From Ceratodon purpureus (lineage: Eukaryota; Streptophyta; Bryopsida; Pseudoditrichales; Ditrichaceae): a stretch of 64,000 nt of DNA. Under the pieces are notes generated by a model. It did no database searches. It had not been told where the DNA came from and worked only from the letters and a program-made list of their open reading frames with translations. The DNA is taken from contig CM026426.1 in assembly GCA_014871385.1 (NCBI GenBank), forward strand, positions 30,431,452 to 30,495,451, in the 5' to 3' direction. Made by a program: the position numbers and the translations under genes. Of the stretch, positions 34,428-44,772 are shown one piece after another. Positions within the stretch are counted from its first letter, which is position 1. The number at the start of each line of letters is the position of its first letter.

Positions 34428-34590
34428 TTAATCTTCGAACCTAACACGTTTAGGGTTGCCCACTACACTATCCCTAGGGCTGCGAACCTCTGACTGTACT
34501 GCAGGACAAACTACATTTGCGTTCACCTTCGTTCCCACACTTGGCAAGTGTCCTTGGTATGAACGTTTCAGCAATGGCCCAACTCCCCAC
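34428..34590 (-). pseudogene. Remnant of the small acidic ORF in element B
   Basis: The minus strand encodes PLLKRSYQGHLPSVGTKV and ends RVRFED before TAA (34428-34430), as in A 15670-15820. The acidic first half is missing: at about 34580 the B sequence joins TTTTCCGCAG directly to TGGGGAG. The homologous A sequence is separated there by about 305 bp. Confidence 0.5.
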
Positions 34591-35436
34591 TGCGGAAAAG
34601 AGCTTCCTAAAACACCAACACAAAAGAGGAAGAATCTTATCTTAAATATCCCTGAAGAAGATGCTTGGCGGCCTTGAAAATCGGCTTTTTATTCATTTAA
34701 AACTTGTCATCCTCCCAAACTGAATGGAAAATGATGAAGGTTGAGCAGAAGTCATTTAGCATTCAAATAAAAAATAAAAAATAAAATAAAATAAAATAAA
34801 AAAGAAATTATAGAAGAACAAAAAAAAAAAAGAAAAATTATAAAAAATGAAATTCAAAAGATTAAAGTAAACAAAAGCAAAATTAAATATTAAGGTTGAA
34901 AATAATATGAAGGAGATCAAGAAAATGAAAGAGAAAATAAAATGAAAGAGAAAATTAAATGAAAGTAGGCTTTTGACCCCTTTAACAAGATAGATAGAAT
35001 AAAGGAAGTTAATAAAAAATACAAGACAATTATTAAAAAAAAAAAAAAAAAAAAGTTGAAAGGCACGTAGACGAGAATGGATGGATTCTAGCAATGTTAA
35101 GAAAATGTTACGATATTACATGTTACTTGATCCCTCTTAAGAACTTCAATACCAATACATTTTAAGCAATAATTTGCATATAAATGTTAGGGGATAAGGG
35201 GAATTAATGTATGCCTGAACTAGTTAGAGGGAGGTGGAGCATAGTAATTGGTGCGCATCAAAAAATTAATCACCAAGAAAAGAGAAAACGAACTACAAAT
35301 TTAATGAAAATACTGTAATTAGTCCACGGTCAATTAAATTACTAAAATAAGTTACTTTCTGAAAATATACAGAGAATATTCGAGTCTTCTATTTTTATAA
35401 TTTATTTTTAGTAAATTTTTAAAATTTTTTTTTTAA

Positions 35437-35780
35437 GGCAAATGAACAAAAGTCATAGCTAGTTAAATTTTTTAAGGCTCAAAGTTCACACTCTGATTGG
35501 ACAAGCTATGGCGGGGGGAGGGGGGGGAGGCAAATTACAATCTGCTATTTATTTAAGGAAAGGACCAAACATAAAAAATCAAGAACATTGTGAATGTAAC
35601 TTATTGTGCTTACTAAATAGGTTATTAGAGTAGTTTTGTGTACTCAAAGCGTAATTCACACAAATTCGAGGAGATGGAATCTAGTGCTGCAGCAAGTCTC
35701 TTGTAGTGGCCCTTTTAGTCTCACTACTTCACCATTAACAATAAATCCGGATACACATGTTTCAACAGAGAATCAGAAAT
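35437..35780. other. Junction and unclassified spacer right of element B
   Basis: Homology to element A stops in an AT-rich run near 35437 (TTTTTTTTAAGG). The following ~340 bp contain a G-run at about 35511-35529 and no gene, inverted end or target duplication that I can see. Confidence 0.5.
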
Positions 35781-35782
35781 CA

Positions 35783-36660
35783 CTACTTCTCCAAGTACTT
35801 CAGTAGGCCGTCCTCTAGGACTTGCTTCACTTTGTTGAAGCTAAAACTAGCTGCATGAATAAATGTATCTAATTTTGAGTCTAGGCCACAAACTACAATG
35901 AACAAGTAGTATAAGTACTTGCATTTGGCCCATTTTCCTCGCTTCCCAAGTGCCTTCCTTGCCATCTACTTAAAATTCGAGCAAGAGCATGAAGGGAGTT
36001 GAGAAATTGTCAAGTAATACTGCTGCACCTTAGGAGGCTTCCCTGAATACAATGATACGCTGCATCCTAGGGCTAGGGCTGACAGCATGCACATCTTGCG
36101 CACCTTGGAGTTCAACGAAAGGACTCAAGGACAATTATTGGAGTGCTTGATCAAGGAGGCCTTCTTGTTCCGTCGGATATGCTACCTGGATAGCGGGGTA
36201 GAAAACTCGTCCGGATATGCCGGCCTTGGGTAAGCCGTCAAGTCCACTGCCATCGCCAGGCCTTGGAAGAGTCTTCTGGGTGACATCTCCTTGTGCTGCG
36301 GGATCTAAAGCCAGCATTCTCAAGAGAAAGGATCTCTTTCTTAATCAAGCTCGTCCCTAGCTTCGGGGGCCAGACCTCAAGTACCTTTGGCACGGATAGG
36401 ACCACCATCGACTGTTTTCCTTCAAGCACCTGTCAATGTCGTCATTATAGAAAAAAACTGATGAGTCTCTACTAATCCTTCTTGTAGTTCTTCATCGGGC
36501 TTGTATACGTTGGAAAAGTAGTGCTCTTCCCGTATTGGACAATCCTTGTTGTCTTGGTCATAGCATGTTGAGCGCAGCACGCCTTGGTGGATGAAGCACG
36601 ACGTGGTACCCGTATTCCTCCAGAAGGCACTTAATTCACTCTAAATACCCTCCAAAGTAA
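35783..36660 (-). pseudogene. Third, degraded SWIM-gene copy (element C remnant)
   Basis: Scattered minus-strand blocks match the SWIM protein of A and B in order. Around 36420-36300, CLEGK.. and TSLIKKEILSLENAGF correspond to CLKGSK.. and TYLKLTEILALKATGF. Around 35960-35783, KCKYLYYLFIVVCGLDSKLDTFIHAASFSFNKVK corresponds in parts to YCKHLYYILLKVSNRD and LFIHAPTFSFNEVK. Several frameshifts and stops break the copy. It shares the orientation of B's minus-strand genes, not that of B's SWIM ORF, so it belongs to a separate, older insertion of the family. Confidence 0.65.
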
Positions 36661-37650
36661 ACCACTCCGTGTTCGTTCCCACAAAGACCTATAGTTTTCC
36701 TCCTTTTAGATCATAACAGAAATTACCACCCGAATCCAACCGTTTTCCGTCTCACGACCAGTCGGCCTGGTGCGGTAGTTTTTGCCTCGTTCCTATTTTC
36801 CGGCTTTTTAGACTAGTGGCCGGTTCCCATTGATCCGTCTATCCTTTCAAGTGGCTGGATTCTCCACCGTTCCGTGACTTAAAGTGGCTGGACACCCCAC
36901 TATTCCTATCTACCACCCGAAGAGTGGAGTAATAATCCTTCCGTATGGCTAGATACCGGTCCGGATAGCTACTCAGTGCCGGTTATGGGTACGGAAATCA
37001 TACTACAACGACATCACCTTACGGTTGTACGGTACCCTAACTATATCATCTCCCTTCCGGATTGGTTCGCAGTAGGAAATCCGGCTTTTTTCCCATCTAC
37101 AGGAAGCGACCGGTCCGTTTCCGGATTCCGGTGTACACATGGCCCTCCGTGTCCTTAAGACTACCAGCCCTGCTACAGTACGTCTCTCCTCCCCTCCAGG
37201 CTCCTTCCGGGACTGAAAACCGTCAACACTCGACGCTTGACACCTTCCCAATCTCTCAGGGCGCTCTCCAAACTACCCCACTGTTCAACACTCCTCCGGA
37301 ACACTACTGAAGACAATAGTACCAACAAACCATTACGGTAACGGACCCGTCAGCCAGCTGGTCGACACAACAAATCCAAAAGTATATTCTTAATTGCAAC
37401 AACAAAACAGCGTACAAAACAAGGCCCCGGCCTTGGAAAAACGTCCAGCTTAAGTACTAAACCTATCGGGCCTATAGCAACCAAGTGGCCAACCGAGATC
37501 CAGAAATTCCGGATCTTGGATCCCGGGTATCCTGGACCGGTGGCCGCCTTCTATTCCTAGTTACTGCCGCTATCTATCCGGATTGACAGCCGGGTGCACT
37601 TGAGCCCCATCGTTAGTCGCGGCCAGTTTATCCGGTCCTTATCCTAACTT
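36661..37650. other. CCGGA-rich noncoding stretch
   Basis: No gene is recognised. The stretch is rich in TCCGG/CCGGA words, like the gypsy leader and LTR sequences further right, and could be the rest of the retroelement whose ORF fragment starts at 38406. No LTR border was identified. Confidence 0.35.
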
Positions 37651-38406
37651 CTACTCCTTGTTCTTATCAAACCTTGGGCTGTGTCGGGTTCCATCCGATC
37701 GTTCCTTCTTCTGTCCTCCCTTCTTCAGCCTCTTCAGCGAGGGGCCTTCTCCCGGTGTATCAGCTACCGGTTGGTCGCTGGCCTTCCGGGCTCGTCCTGC
37801 TTGGACCGCCGGGGAGGGAGATCGTGCAGCCACCGGGGTAACGCCAAGATCCACCTGGATACGTTCCGGAGATCCCTGTACCGGAACAAAGTCTTCCGGT
37901 GGTGGGCCTTGGTTTGCCTCCAAAGAGATGTTCTCGAGGTTTACCGTCTCAACTCCATCCGGATTGGGCAGGTTGTGCAAACTATCCAAGGTGTCCGGAA
38001 GAGGATCCTCCAACGGTTGTCCAGGCTCCGATTGCACTGGCCGGATGGTCGACTGTAACGGAGAGGCTAAGGTCAGTACCTATGCCGGTCCTATGGTTGG
38101 TGCCGATGGTCTGGGCTCCTCTCGATCTGCCGGTGGCTCTGGTGGTCTTGACGGGCCGTCCTTTCCGACGCTGATGATGTCCACGAAGTGTCTCATCTGC
38201 AACCAAGTGTCCCTCATCACCTGCGTCTGGTCGTGCATGAATTTCACGATCAACTTCCGAGCCGGATCCGGTTGGCGGGTCAAGAATGCTTGGTAGACGG
38301 CGCACTGATTGGCCACGTCCACCTAAAGGGCTAAGGTAGCCTTGACCTCTACAACAGACTGGATGGCATTGGCTGCCCGGTCACGGGCGTCATTGAAGTC
38401 CTTTTG
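37651..38406 (-). pseudogene. ORF1-like fragment of a gypsy relative
   Basis: The frame starts abruptly at the LTR border (KDFNDARDRAANAIQSVVE), passes TAG 38323-38325 and TAG 38080-38082 in register, and ends at 37651. It includes RKLIVKFMHDQTQVMRDTW, which aligns in pattern with KIITILFKCEHSMNEIL in ORF1 of the gypsy element (56563-58779). A proline/acidic linker and a basic C-terminus (KRLKKGGQKKERS) follow, also as in ORF1. It is too diverged to be the same element's LTR copy. I regard it as a fragment of a related element joined to the LTR by recombination. Confidence 0.45.
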
Positions 38407-38868
38407 GGCAATCCAACTGCCAGTGAATCAGAAAAGACAAAACACCTCACCGCTCTTTCACTCTCTACTCCCAGTCCGCAAAAAGGAACTCCTAACCCTA
38501 ACACTCTCGCTTATATACACAGGGCATCATAAACGCTGCGGCGGCCCGTAATTGCAGACGCCACCGTACCGAGCTAGGCACCTATCCGAGTCATGATGAC
38601 TTCTGCGTCGTTTCGGATCCTAGACGCGGTTACAGTAACGGTCAGTTCTCGGATCTTTGACCGTTTCCGAGTTTTCTCTTCCGAGTTTCCGAGAATACTT
38701 CCTGCGTTAACTGTTTTAAAGTTTCTGGAGTATCCGGTTTGCGTTAACTCCTAATGCAACTAATGTCTAACTAGTTTTTACCTAATTAACCAAAAAAATA
38801 AAAAATTAATGGAATACTAACTCCGGATGAGGCTCTTCCGGTTTATTCTGAGTTTCTCGGATCCCACA
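38407..38868 (-). repeat. Gypsy LTR, 3' side
   Basis: 462 bp, begins (minus strand) TGTGGGATCCGAGAAACTCA and follows a GAAAATGGGG polypurine-like tract. It aligns end to end with 58827-59302, which has a 14-bp extra segment. By eye identity is a little above 90 percent. The far border GGCAGTTGGATTGCC is shared by both copies. Beyond it they diverge at once. Confidence 0.8.
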
Positions 38869-38904
38869 TTACCCCATTTTCAAATGTGAGAGTCCCCGCG
38901 AACA

Positions 38905-40828
38905 CTATTCTTCTTCCTCCCCTTTCGGGTCCTCGCTCTCCTCCGAATCTGTGAAATCTTCAGGGTTGTTATTCTTCACCGGAGATCCGTTTACCCGGGT
39001 CTCTAAGCTATTTCTCTGGAGATCTGCCAGTTGTAGTGATCCGTTCTCGAAGATCCGCGTGACTCGGTAAGGTCCCATCCATCTCGTGTGTAACTTCCCC
39101 GGAAACTTTTGGTGCCGATTATCATATAAGAGCACCAGGCCTCCTTCTTCCACCTTGTTATCCTTAGGAATTCTCTTGTCGTAGATCTCCTTACGTTTTG
39201 CCCGGACATCTACAGCTTGCTGGAGCGCGCCCCTTTTGACTTCCTCCAGATCCTGTAAGGCTACGATCCGGTACCCTGGATCCTCGACTCTAGGTCCGTG
39301 CCGGGCGGCCATAACTCGTAACGTTTCGACTTCTAGCTCTACTCCATGTACTGCGGATTGTCCAAAGACTAGGTAGAATGGACTCTTACCCATGGTCTTC
39401 TTGTCACTAGTGTTCGAGGCGTGTACCGCTGAACGTAGCTTCCGATCCCAGTCCGGCTTATGAGCTGAGACCATCTTGTTCAGAATCTTTTCAACGATGC
39501 CATTGGCTCGTTCTGTCAGTCCATTCGCTTTCGGATTATAAGGAGTCGTCTTCCGGTGCTTGATGAGATATTGTTCCGGGATATTGATGATGACATCATT
39601 TAGGAAATGTTTTCCCCGGTCACTTACCAGTTCTAACGGATGTCCAAACCTCATCATTATTTCCTCAAAGAGAAATGTGGCTGCGGCTGCGGCGTCGTTC
39701 TTCACCGTCGCTCGGGCTTCCACCCATCTGGTCGCATAGTCCGTAGCTAGGATAATATATCTCCTCTTCCGGGCTGTGACCGGATTGATCGGTCCGATAA
39801 AATCGATTCCCCATTTTTCAAACGGAGCCAAGGGGATAATGGGAGTGAGTGGCCAGTGATTACAGAACGAGGGTGCTCCGGTTCTTTGGCACTGGTCACA
39901 CTTCCCTACAAATTCCTTCACGTCTCAGGAGAGGTAAGGCCACCAATATCCGGCTGATCGGATCCGATTGATGGTCATTACTGAGGCAAAATGGCCTCTT
40001 GAGGGTCCGGCGTGTAAGGCTCTCATGACCTGCCTTCTTTCGGACTCCTCTTGGCATCTCCGTAATACATCATCCGGTCCCATCCGGAAAAGTACTCCTA
40101 GGATCAACGTAAAAGGAACTATTGTATTCTCGAACACCATCTTCTCCTCCCGCGTGAATCCATCCGGGTACCTCCGCTGTGTTAAATACTGGAAGATTTC
40201 CGAATAATCGGATTCCTCCGTCCCGGAAATGTGAAATACTTCCGCCTCTTCCGGGAACTCGTCCGGAAACGTGGCGGTGATATCCGAAACTGCTTTCGGG
40301 CCACGCATCCTTGACAAGTAGTCAGCGTTGGCATTAGCTTTACCTGGTTTCACTACTACCACGTAGTTAAATTCTTGGAGCAGCAAGATCCATCTTGCAA
40401 TACGCCCTGAGAGATCCGGTTTGTTCACCAAATACTTCAGGGAGTCGTGATCTGTGTGGAACACGATCTTGTATCCGAGAAGGTAGTGCCAGAACTTCTT
40501 GCAGGCGTATACTACCGCCACGGCTTCTCATTTCCGTGGTAGTGTATTTCCGCTCCGCCAGGCTCATGTGTCTGCTGGCGTAATAGATCGGATGCTCCTT
40601 CCGATCTCCCCCCTGCTGCCACAAAATCGCCTCTAGGCACCACCCAGAAGCGTCGCTGGTGACATGGAATTCCTTTGACCAATCTGGTGCTGATAGGATC
40701 GGAGCGGTAGTCAAGGCTTTCTTCAGCTCCTCGAATGCCTGCTGTCTCCGTTCCGTCCACAAAAACTCTTCTTCCTTCTTCAACAGTTCCGTTAATGGGG
40801 CTGCCAATTTGGCATACGCAAAAATAAA
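38905..40828 (-). pseudogene. gypsy pol, C-terminal part: RNase H and integrase
   Basis: Starting at the insertion junction (40828) the frame gives RRFIFAYAKLAAPLTELL, the RNase H strand VTSDASGW and, after a one-base frameshift near 40530, VVYACKKFWHYLLG and TDHDSLKYL. The integrase follows: an H..H..CDQC zinc region (HAGPSRGH, CDQCQR), then WGIDFIGPI, SDRGKHF and ERANGIVE as the D,D,E core, and a C-terminal RWMGPYRVTRIF block. TGA at 39925-39927 interrupts the zinc region in frame. The integrase proper (338 codons) is otherwise open to 38905. Confidence 0.82.
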
Positions 40829-40836
40829 CCTCCTAT
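40829..40836. repeat. Target-site duplication, left of element D
   Basis: CCTCCTAT at 40829-40836 is repeated at 51532-51539, flanking the inverted ends of element D. The duplicated bases encode the YRR of the gypsy polyprotein VGYYRRF. Removing D and one copy rejoins the RT connection to RNase H. Confidence 0.92.
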
Positions 40837-41508
40837 CAGGATTTTCTATTCCGTCGCGATGTGACCTTCTCGCGTCATAATGTCGGGACGTCACGACGGT
40901 TTACAGTGACGACCGGACGTCCCATTCGGTCTTTATCGCGACGGCCCAAATATTTACGGCAACATTTTCACTTTTACATTTCTGCCCCGGCGACACCTCG
41001 GACAGCCGATGTCCACGTCTGCGATAAAGGTGGTCTGATACTGGTTGGCCCCAGTACCAGTCCGCTGCGTCCGCGCCACCCTATACGATCCGATACCCAG
41101 TCCGATGTCCGATCCGACATCCGCTTTCTGCCGGATCGATGCCCCGTCGTCCGACGGGGCTTCGTGATCTCGTCCGCATTCCGGCATCACTCAAGGCGCT
41201 TATCCGCCATCCGATTGCTGTCGGCTCCGATGAAGTCCGCCACATTCTCTTGCACTCCTCGTCGTCGGACCTTGGTTCGGCCACTATCCCGACATCGTAC
41301 CTTCGACTGCCAAGTTCCGACCTGAGTTCGGGTCCGACGCATATCGAATTCGGATGTCCGGCAACATATCCCGGTTCGCCTCCCATCAAATGGACTGGCG
41401 TACTATGCTACGCCTGCTTTATCTTCATGGTCGTTCTAGGAATCGGTGCATTATTTTCCACTTCGGCAACGGCTCGTTGAAACGTGACACTTTGACTGCA
41501 TTTCAGCG

Positions 41509-41856
41509 ATGGCTCACAGTGCTGGGATTCCAGGGAGTCCTATCGCCTTGTTCGGGCCAGCCCAGTTTAGGAACGATTCTGACTTTAGCGACGATGAAGA
41601 GTATTTGGCGATCGTGGAGATGGGGACGAGAGTCAGGCCGAGTTTCTTACCTGCCATCCCGGTAGACGTCTCGGAGGGCATCATCTGGAAGATGTTGATG
41701 GTCGAGGACGACGACATCAAGAACTACAGAACATGCACTGTCCTCCGTTGTGTTTGCAGGGGGTGGAGGAACTTTGTGGATATTCAGCCACGTTGGTACC
41801 AGAGCCGACTTGCATTCAACCTGCGGCCTTTTATGGATTCTGAAGACGAGTCCTAG
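41509..41856 (+). CDS. F-box-like small protein (element D)
   Basis: An intact 115-codon frame from the ATG at 41509 (MAHSAGIPGSPIALFG) to TAG 41854-41856. Residues 55-92 give IPVDVSEGIIWKMLMVED and then LRCVCRGWRNFVD, which matches the F-box pattern (Ile/Leu-rich helix, then VCRxW). F-box proteins normally link substrates to SCF ubiquitin ligases through SKP1. There is no substrate-binding repeat domain after it; the acidic tail ends DSEDES. Together with the RING gene in the same element it suggests a ubiquitin theme. The F-box call rests on pattern only. Confidence 0.5.
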   Translation: MAHSAGIPGSPIALFGPAQFRNDSDFSDDEEYLAIVEMGTRVRPSFLPAIPVDVSEGIIWKMLMVEDDDIKNYRTCTVLRCVCRGWRNFVDIQPRWYQSRLAFNLRPFMDSEDES

Positions 41857-42547
41857 GATATTGTTCGTTGAAACACTAAGGTGTAGGGTACCGAACATCG
41901 CAGTTTAGTACATCAAGACCTGCAATGCTTAGGGTTTAGCGTAGTTGCAGGTCTGCGATGGTCGGATTGGTGTCGACCATTGTCCGGCACCTATCGGACA
42001 ACGGGTCGAACACTGCATTGCAGCCGAATAAGGCTGGTTTATCATGATATCGAATCCTTAAGTATTGGAATCATGAATCTTTAATTGTTAAAGCATTGAT
42101 GATACTGTGATCATACTTGTACATGCGTGATCACTAATAAGTTCATGATGCCAATACATGTCCGGGGGCGACTATCAATTCTGTTCTCGAGTGATACTCG
42201 TGTGATAGGGTGTATTATGAATGATATCATAATCCCTAGACGTATCGAGCGTGTTACGTTTTATGATTATACCGTCGGCCCTGTTATAATTGCGTGTACG
42301 TCTGTTCGCAACTTGGGATTGATTTCATAATCCAAAATCTAGGTGGATTATAAGTTTTATTGCAACTGAGAGGGAAAATTAAATGCCCATTTGGAACTAT
42401 GATGATCATCGCCTCCCTTCTTCTATGTGTTTAGCGCCGTTGGTAATGCAGCACCATTGCGGAAAACGTTCTTCCTGGGTGGTGTAGCGTTGTCTATTCT
42501 CCGCGCGCTGACCTGCACCAACCTCAACTCATTTCGAGCCGTGCCCG
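41857..42547. other. Intergenic stretch between F-box-like and CWR genes
   Basis: A 690-bp stretch with no supported gene. ATGATATC/TGATCA-rich words recur between 42030 and 42330, for example ATCATGATATCGAATCC and AATGATATCATAATCC, but no regular repeat was seen. Confidence 0.4.
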
Positions 42548-43388
42548 ATGGCTTGCTCGCGCAAGTGCCCTCCATCTTGTATGAAAGGGAGTAGCCGGTG
42601 CCTAAGCGAGTTTCTCCGATCGGACTACGAATCCGCGGATTTGCCAGTGTGGGTTGATGCAGCGAGGAGAAGGGGAGGGGAGTTTCAACATGCGAAAGAT
42701 GTGCCGAGATCCAAGGAATGTCTACGGACTTGGCTCGAATTTGTCGAGGCGTTTCAAGAAGACTATGGCCTCCGGTGTCCCGACTTCTCCGCCGTGCCCC
42801 TCATGGAGACCCGCCTGTGGGCGTCGAACTGGGACCCAGTCGCAGTGTTGCAGTTCCAATCCGTGGCGAACTGCACAGGCATCATGCAATTTGATACGCG
42901 TGCGCATTCCAGCGGAACGGGTGGTGCAAAGTGGGGTCCGGGGGGACGAGGAGGGTCGGAAGATCGTGTGGACACGGACTGGGGGTCCATCGAGCGATCG
43001 AGTGCGTGAGGAATGTGTATGCGCGCATGCCCGATGGTGGAGGGCTGGAAGTCGGACGAGGACGACGCCACTCCGCCGGGATAGAATCAGAGGAGTTGGC
43101 CAGGTTTCATTACAGATGGAAGCGGGAGACACTGCGCTGGAATCTCGTAGATCCATAAGGGCGGATGCAGAATCCCCTAATGCGACACGCGGATCCTCCG
43201 GTGATGCTAAGAAGCGTAAGGTGGACGAGGAGGAAGACTACTCGGAGCATGAAAGTGACGAGACTCGCGAAATGACGGACTACGAGTTCCAACGGTATTG
43301 CTGGAGAACGATGCCTTATCTCGGTGAGATGTCGGATATTGTGAACAAACAGGGGGGTTTTTCGCAGGGATTTTGGGAAAACGCTTGA
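42548..43388 (+). pseudogene. CWRxMPYLG-family gene (element D)
   Basis: An ATG at 42548 opens MACSRKCPPSCMKGSSRCLS and stays open 153 codons to TGA 43007-43009. The C-terminal part lies in another frame (about 43100-43388) and gives KKRKVDEEEDYSEHESDE, a possible nuclear localisation signal plus acidic segment, then YCWRTMPYLG. A TGA plus either a frameshift or a short intron (donor-like CAG|GTTTCATTACAG near 43102) explains the change of frame. The same terminal motif occurs in the gene at 5419-6225. Function unknown. It is mobile-element associated at both sites. Confidence 0.5.
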
Positions 43389-43764
43389 TTTTAATAGACG
43401 AGTGTTGCCGCTGTTAATGATTCTGCTCACTACCAATCTTGGAATGCTTAACTCTAGCCTTCTCTTTCTCTGACTATTTTGTATATGGGACGAGAATTTT
43501 CGTAAAATTTCGGCCTTATTATAATATTTAATCCCCGTTTATTATTATGCTGATCTTTTGATGATCAGAGTATAAATATGTTTTATAATGACGGAGCTAT
43601 TCCAAATGTCCCCCGTAGTTTGATATCTCCTTTCTGTTTCGGAAATATCCATCCAGTGCAGTTTCTAAGCAGACATGCATCTTCCAACCTCTTATCTAAT
43701 TGCCAATGCATTGCGTCGATAACGGAGATTCTCCGTATTTAACCGGACACTATTTACTTCGTAA

Positions 43765-44223
43765 CTACCTAGATTTCCTAGCTTGTTCGATGTCAATCTT
43801 CAGTTTCAGGTACTTGGATGGCCAAATCGCCTCCTGTTCCTCGACGTAAGTCTTAGGCTTTGAAGTTTCGGTCTCTACGGATGCGGCTGGTCTCCCCCGC
43901 GTGTTTCTTCGTATCGGACCTATCGCGGTCATAGCAGCGGTGGAATGCTTCCTTCCCTGAGATGGGGGTGACCTCCCATTACTACTTCCTCCGGGCTTCC
44001 CGTACTCGTTGTTGTCCTTCCACTTGCATCCCTCGTTAGCTGGAATGCATAGACCTCCCCCCAATACTTGTACCTTGTCTACGCCGATGTCCTTGTCTCC
44101 ACTGCCCGCTCCTGGAGCAGTTTCCTTATCAGTGTCCCCAACGACTTCGTTCCTCTCGGGATTCCAAGAGAGCAAGAACTCTAATACCTCATCCTCTAGA
44201 GTAGTTATGTCACAAGGATCCAT
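43765..44223 (-). CDS. Hypothetical basic/acidic protein (element D, minus strand)
   Basis: An intact 152-codon frame from the ATG at 44223 (MDPCDITTLEDEVLEFLLSW) to TAG 43765-43767. A TATATAAA box at 44303-44310 (minus strand) lies about 80 bp upstream, which supports a real transcript. The N-terminus is acidic and amphipathic. The middle is glycine/serine-rich with SPPSQGRKHS and RNTRGRPAA, an AT-hook-like GRP core. The C-terminus is a charged helix (KYLKLKIDIEQARKS). It is divergent from the RING gene. No family recognised. Confidence 0.45.
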   Translation of the reverse strand: MDPCDITTLEDEVLEFLLSWNPERNEVVGDTDKETAPGAGSGDKDIGVDKVQVLGGGLCIPANEGCKWKDNNEYGKPGGSSNGRSPPSQGRKHSTAAMTAIGPIRRNTRGRPAASVETETSKPKTYVEEQEAIWPSKYLKLKIDIEQARKSR

Positions 44224-44772
44224 CTTGTAACTGGGGAGGACTCGTCCACAATAACTTGCGGGCTAACTGCATCAGAGGAGACCTGTGTTATCGCACTTCC
44301 CGTTTATATATCATCGCATACTTCGCGCACTATAGTCCGCCATTTGCCCTTTGCCGGACGACGCTGCCTCGGATTAAATCCGAACGTACGTTGCCTGCTG
44401 CCCCTATTTGACCGTACCGGATCACCATCCGCGCTAGACCGGACCGGCACAATCTCCTGCCAAAGGCCGGATGTGCGAGGTTCGTATTATCCGGCGCCGT
44501 TCTCACTGTCCAAACACAATCCGCCTGTCCGAAGTCGGATTACGTTTTGCAAAGTTCCGACCCCTGACCTTTGCTCCACTTTCGGAGGTCTAAGAGAGAA
44601 ATTGACAGCGAAGAAGCCGGTGCACATACCTTATATAGATGTGCCCAAATGGTTCAAGCATAATCCTTCCCTTGTTGAAGATCCAGCGGGTCCGATACCG
44701 ATAAACAGGGAACCGTCGAGGGCCAGGAGACCACGGCAACGCAGAATACAAAATGCCACGTACGAGGATGAG

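Larger units (their letters stand above)
11504..35437 (-). mobile_element. Element B: MULE-like transposon, interrupted by element A
   Basis: Reading on the minus strand, B begins near 35437 (SWIM side), continues to 26550, is interrupted by element A, resumes at 14385 and ends at about 11504. Without A it is about 11.8 kb and collinear with A: SWIM and zinc-finger ORFs on one side, the ParB-methyltransferase gene on the other. Its methyltransferase-side terminus starts GGGGAAAGTTCGTATGTGAGCGG, as in A. The opposite terminus is missing: homology to A stops near 35437, about 90 bp short of the expected end, so B is truncated. B also lacks two internal pieces present in A (A 15356-15660, and about 18930-19590) and carries a 680-bp insert at 11925-12604. 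Confidence 0.82.

Noticed and set aside
37003..37310. 82-codon frames on both strands
   Set aside because: CCGGA-rich sequence like gypsy leader DNA, with no motif or ATG context that supports a gene.
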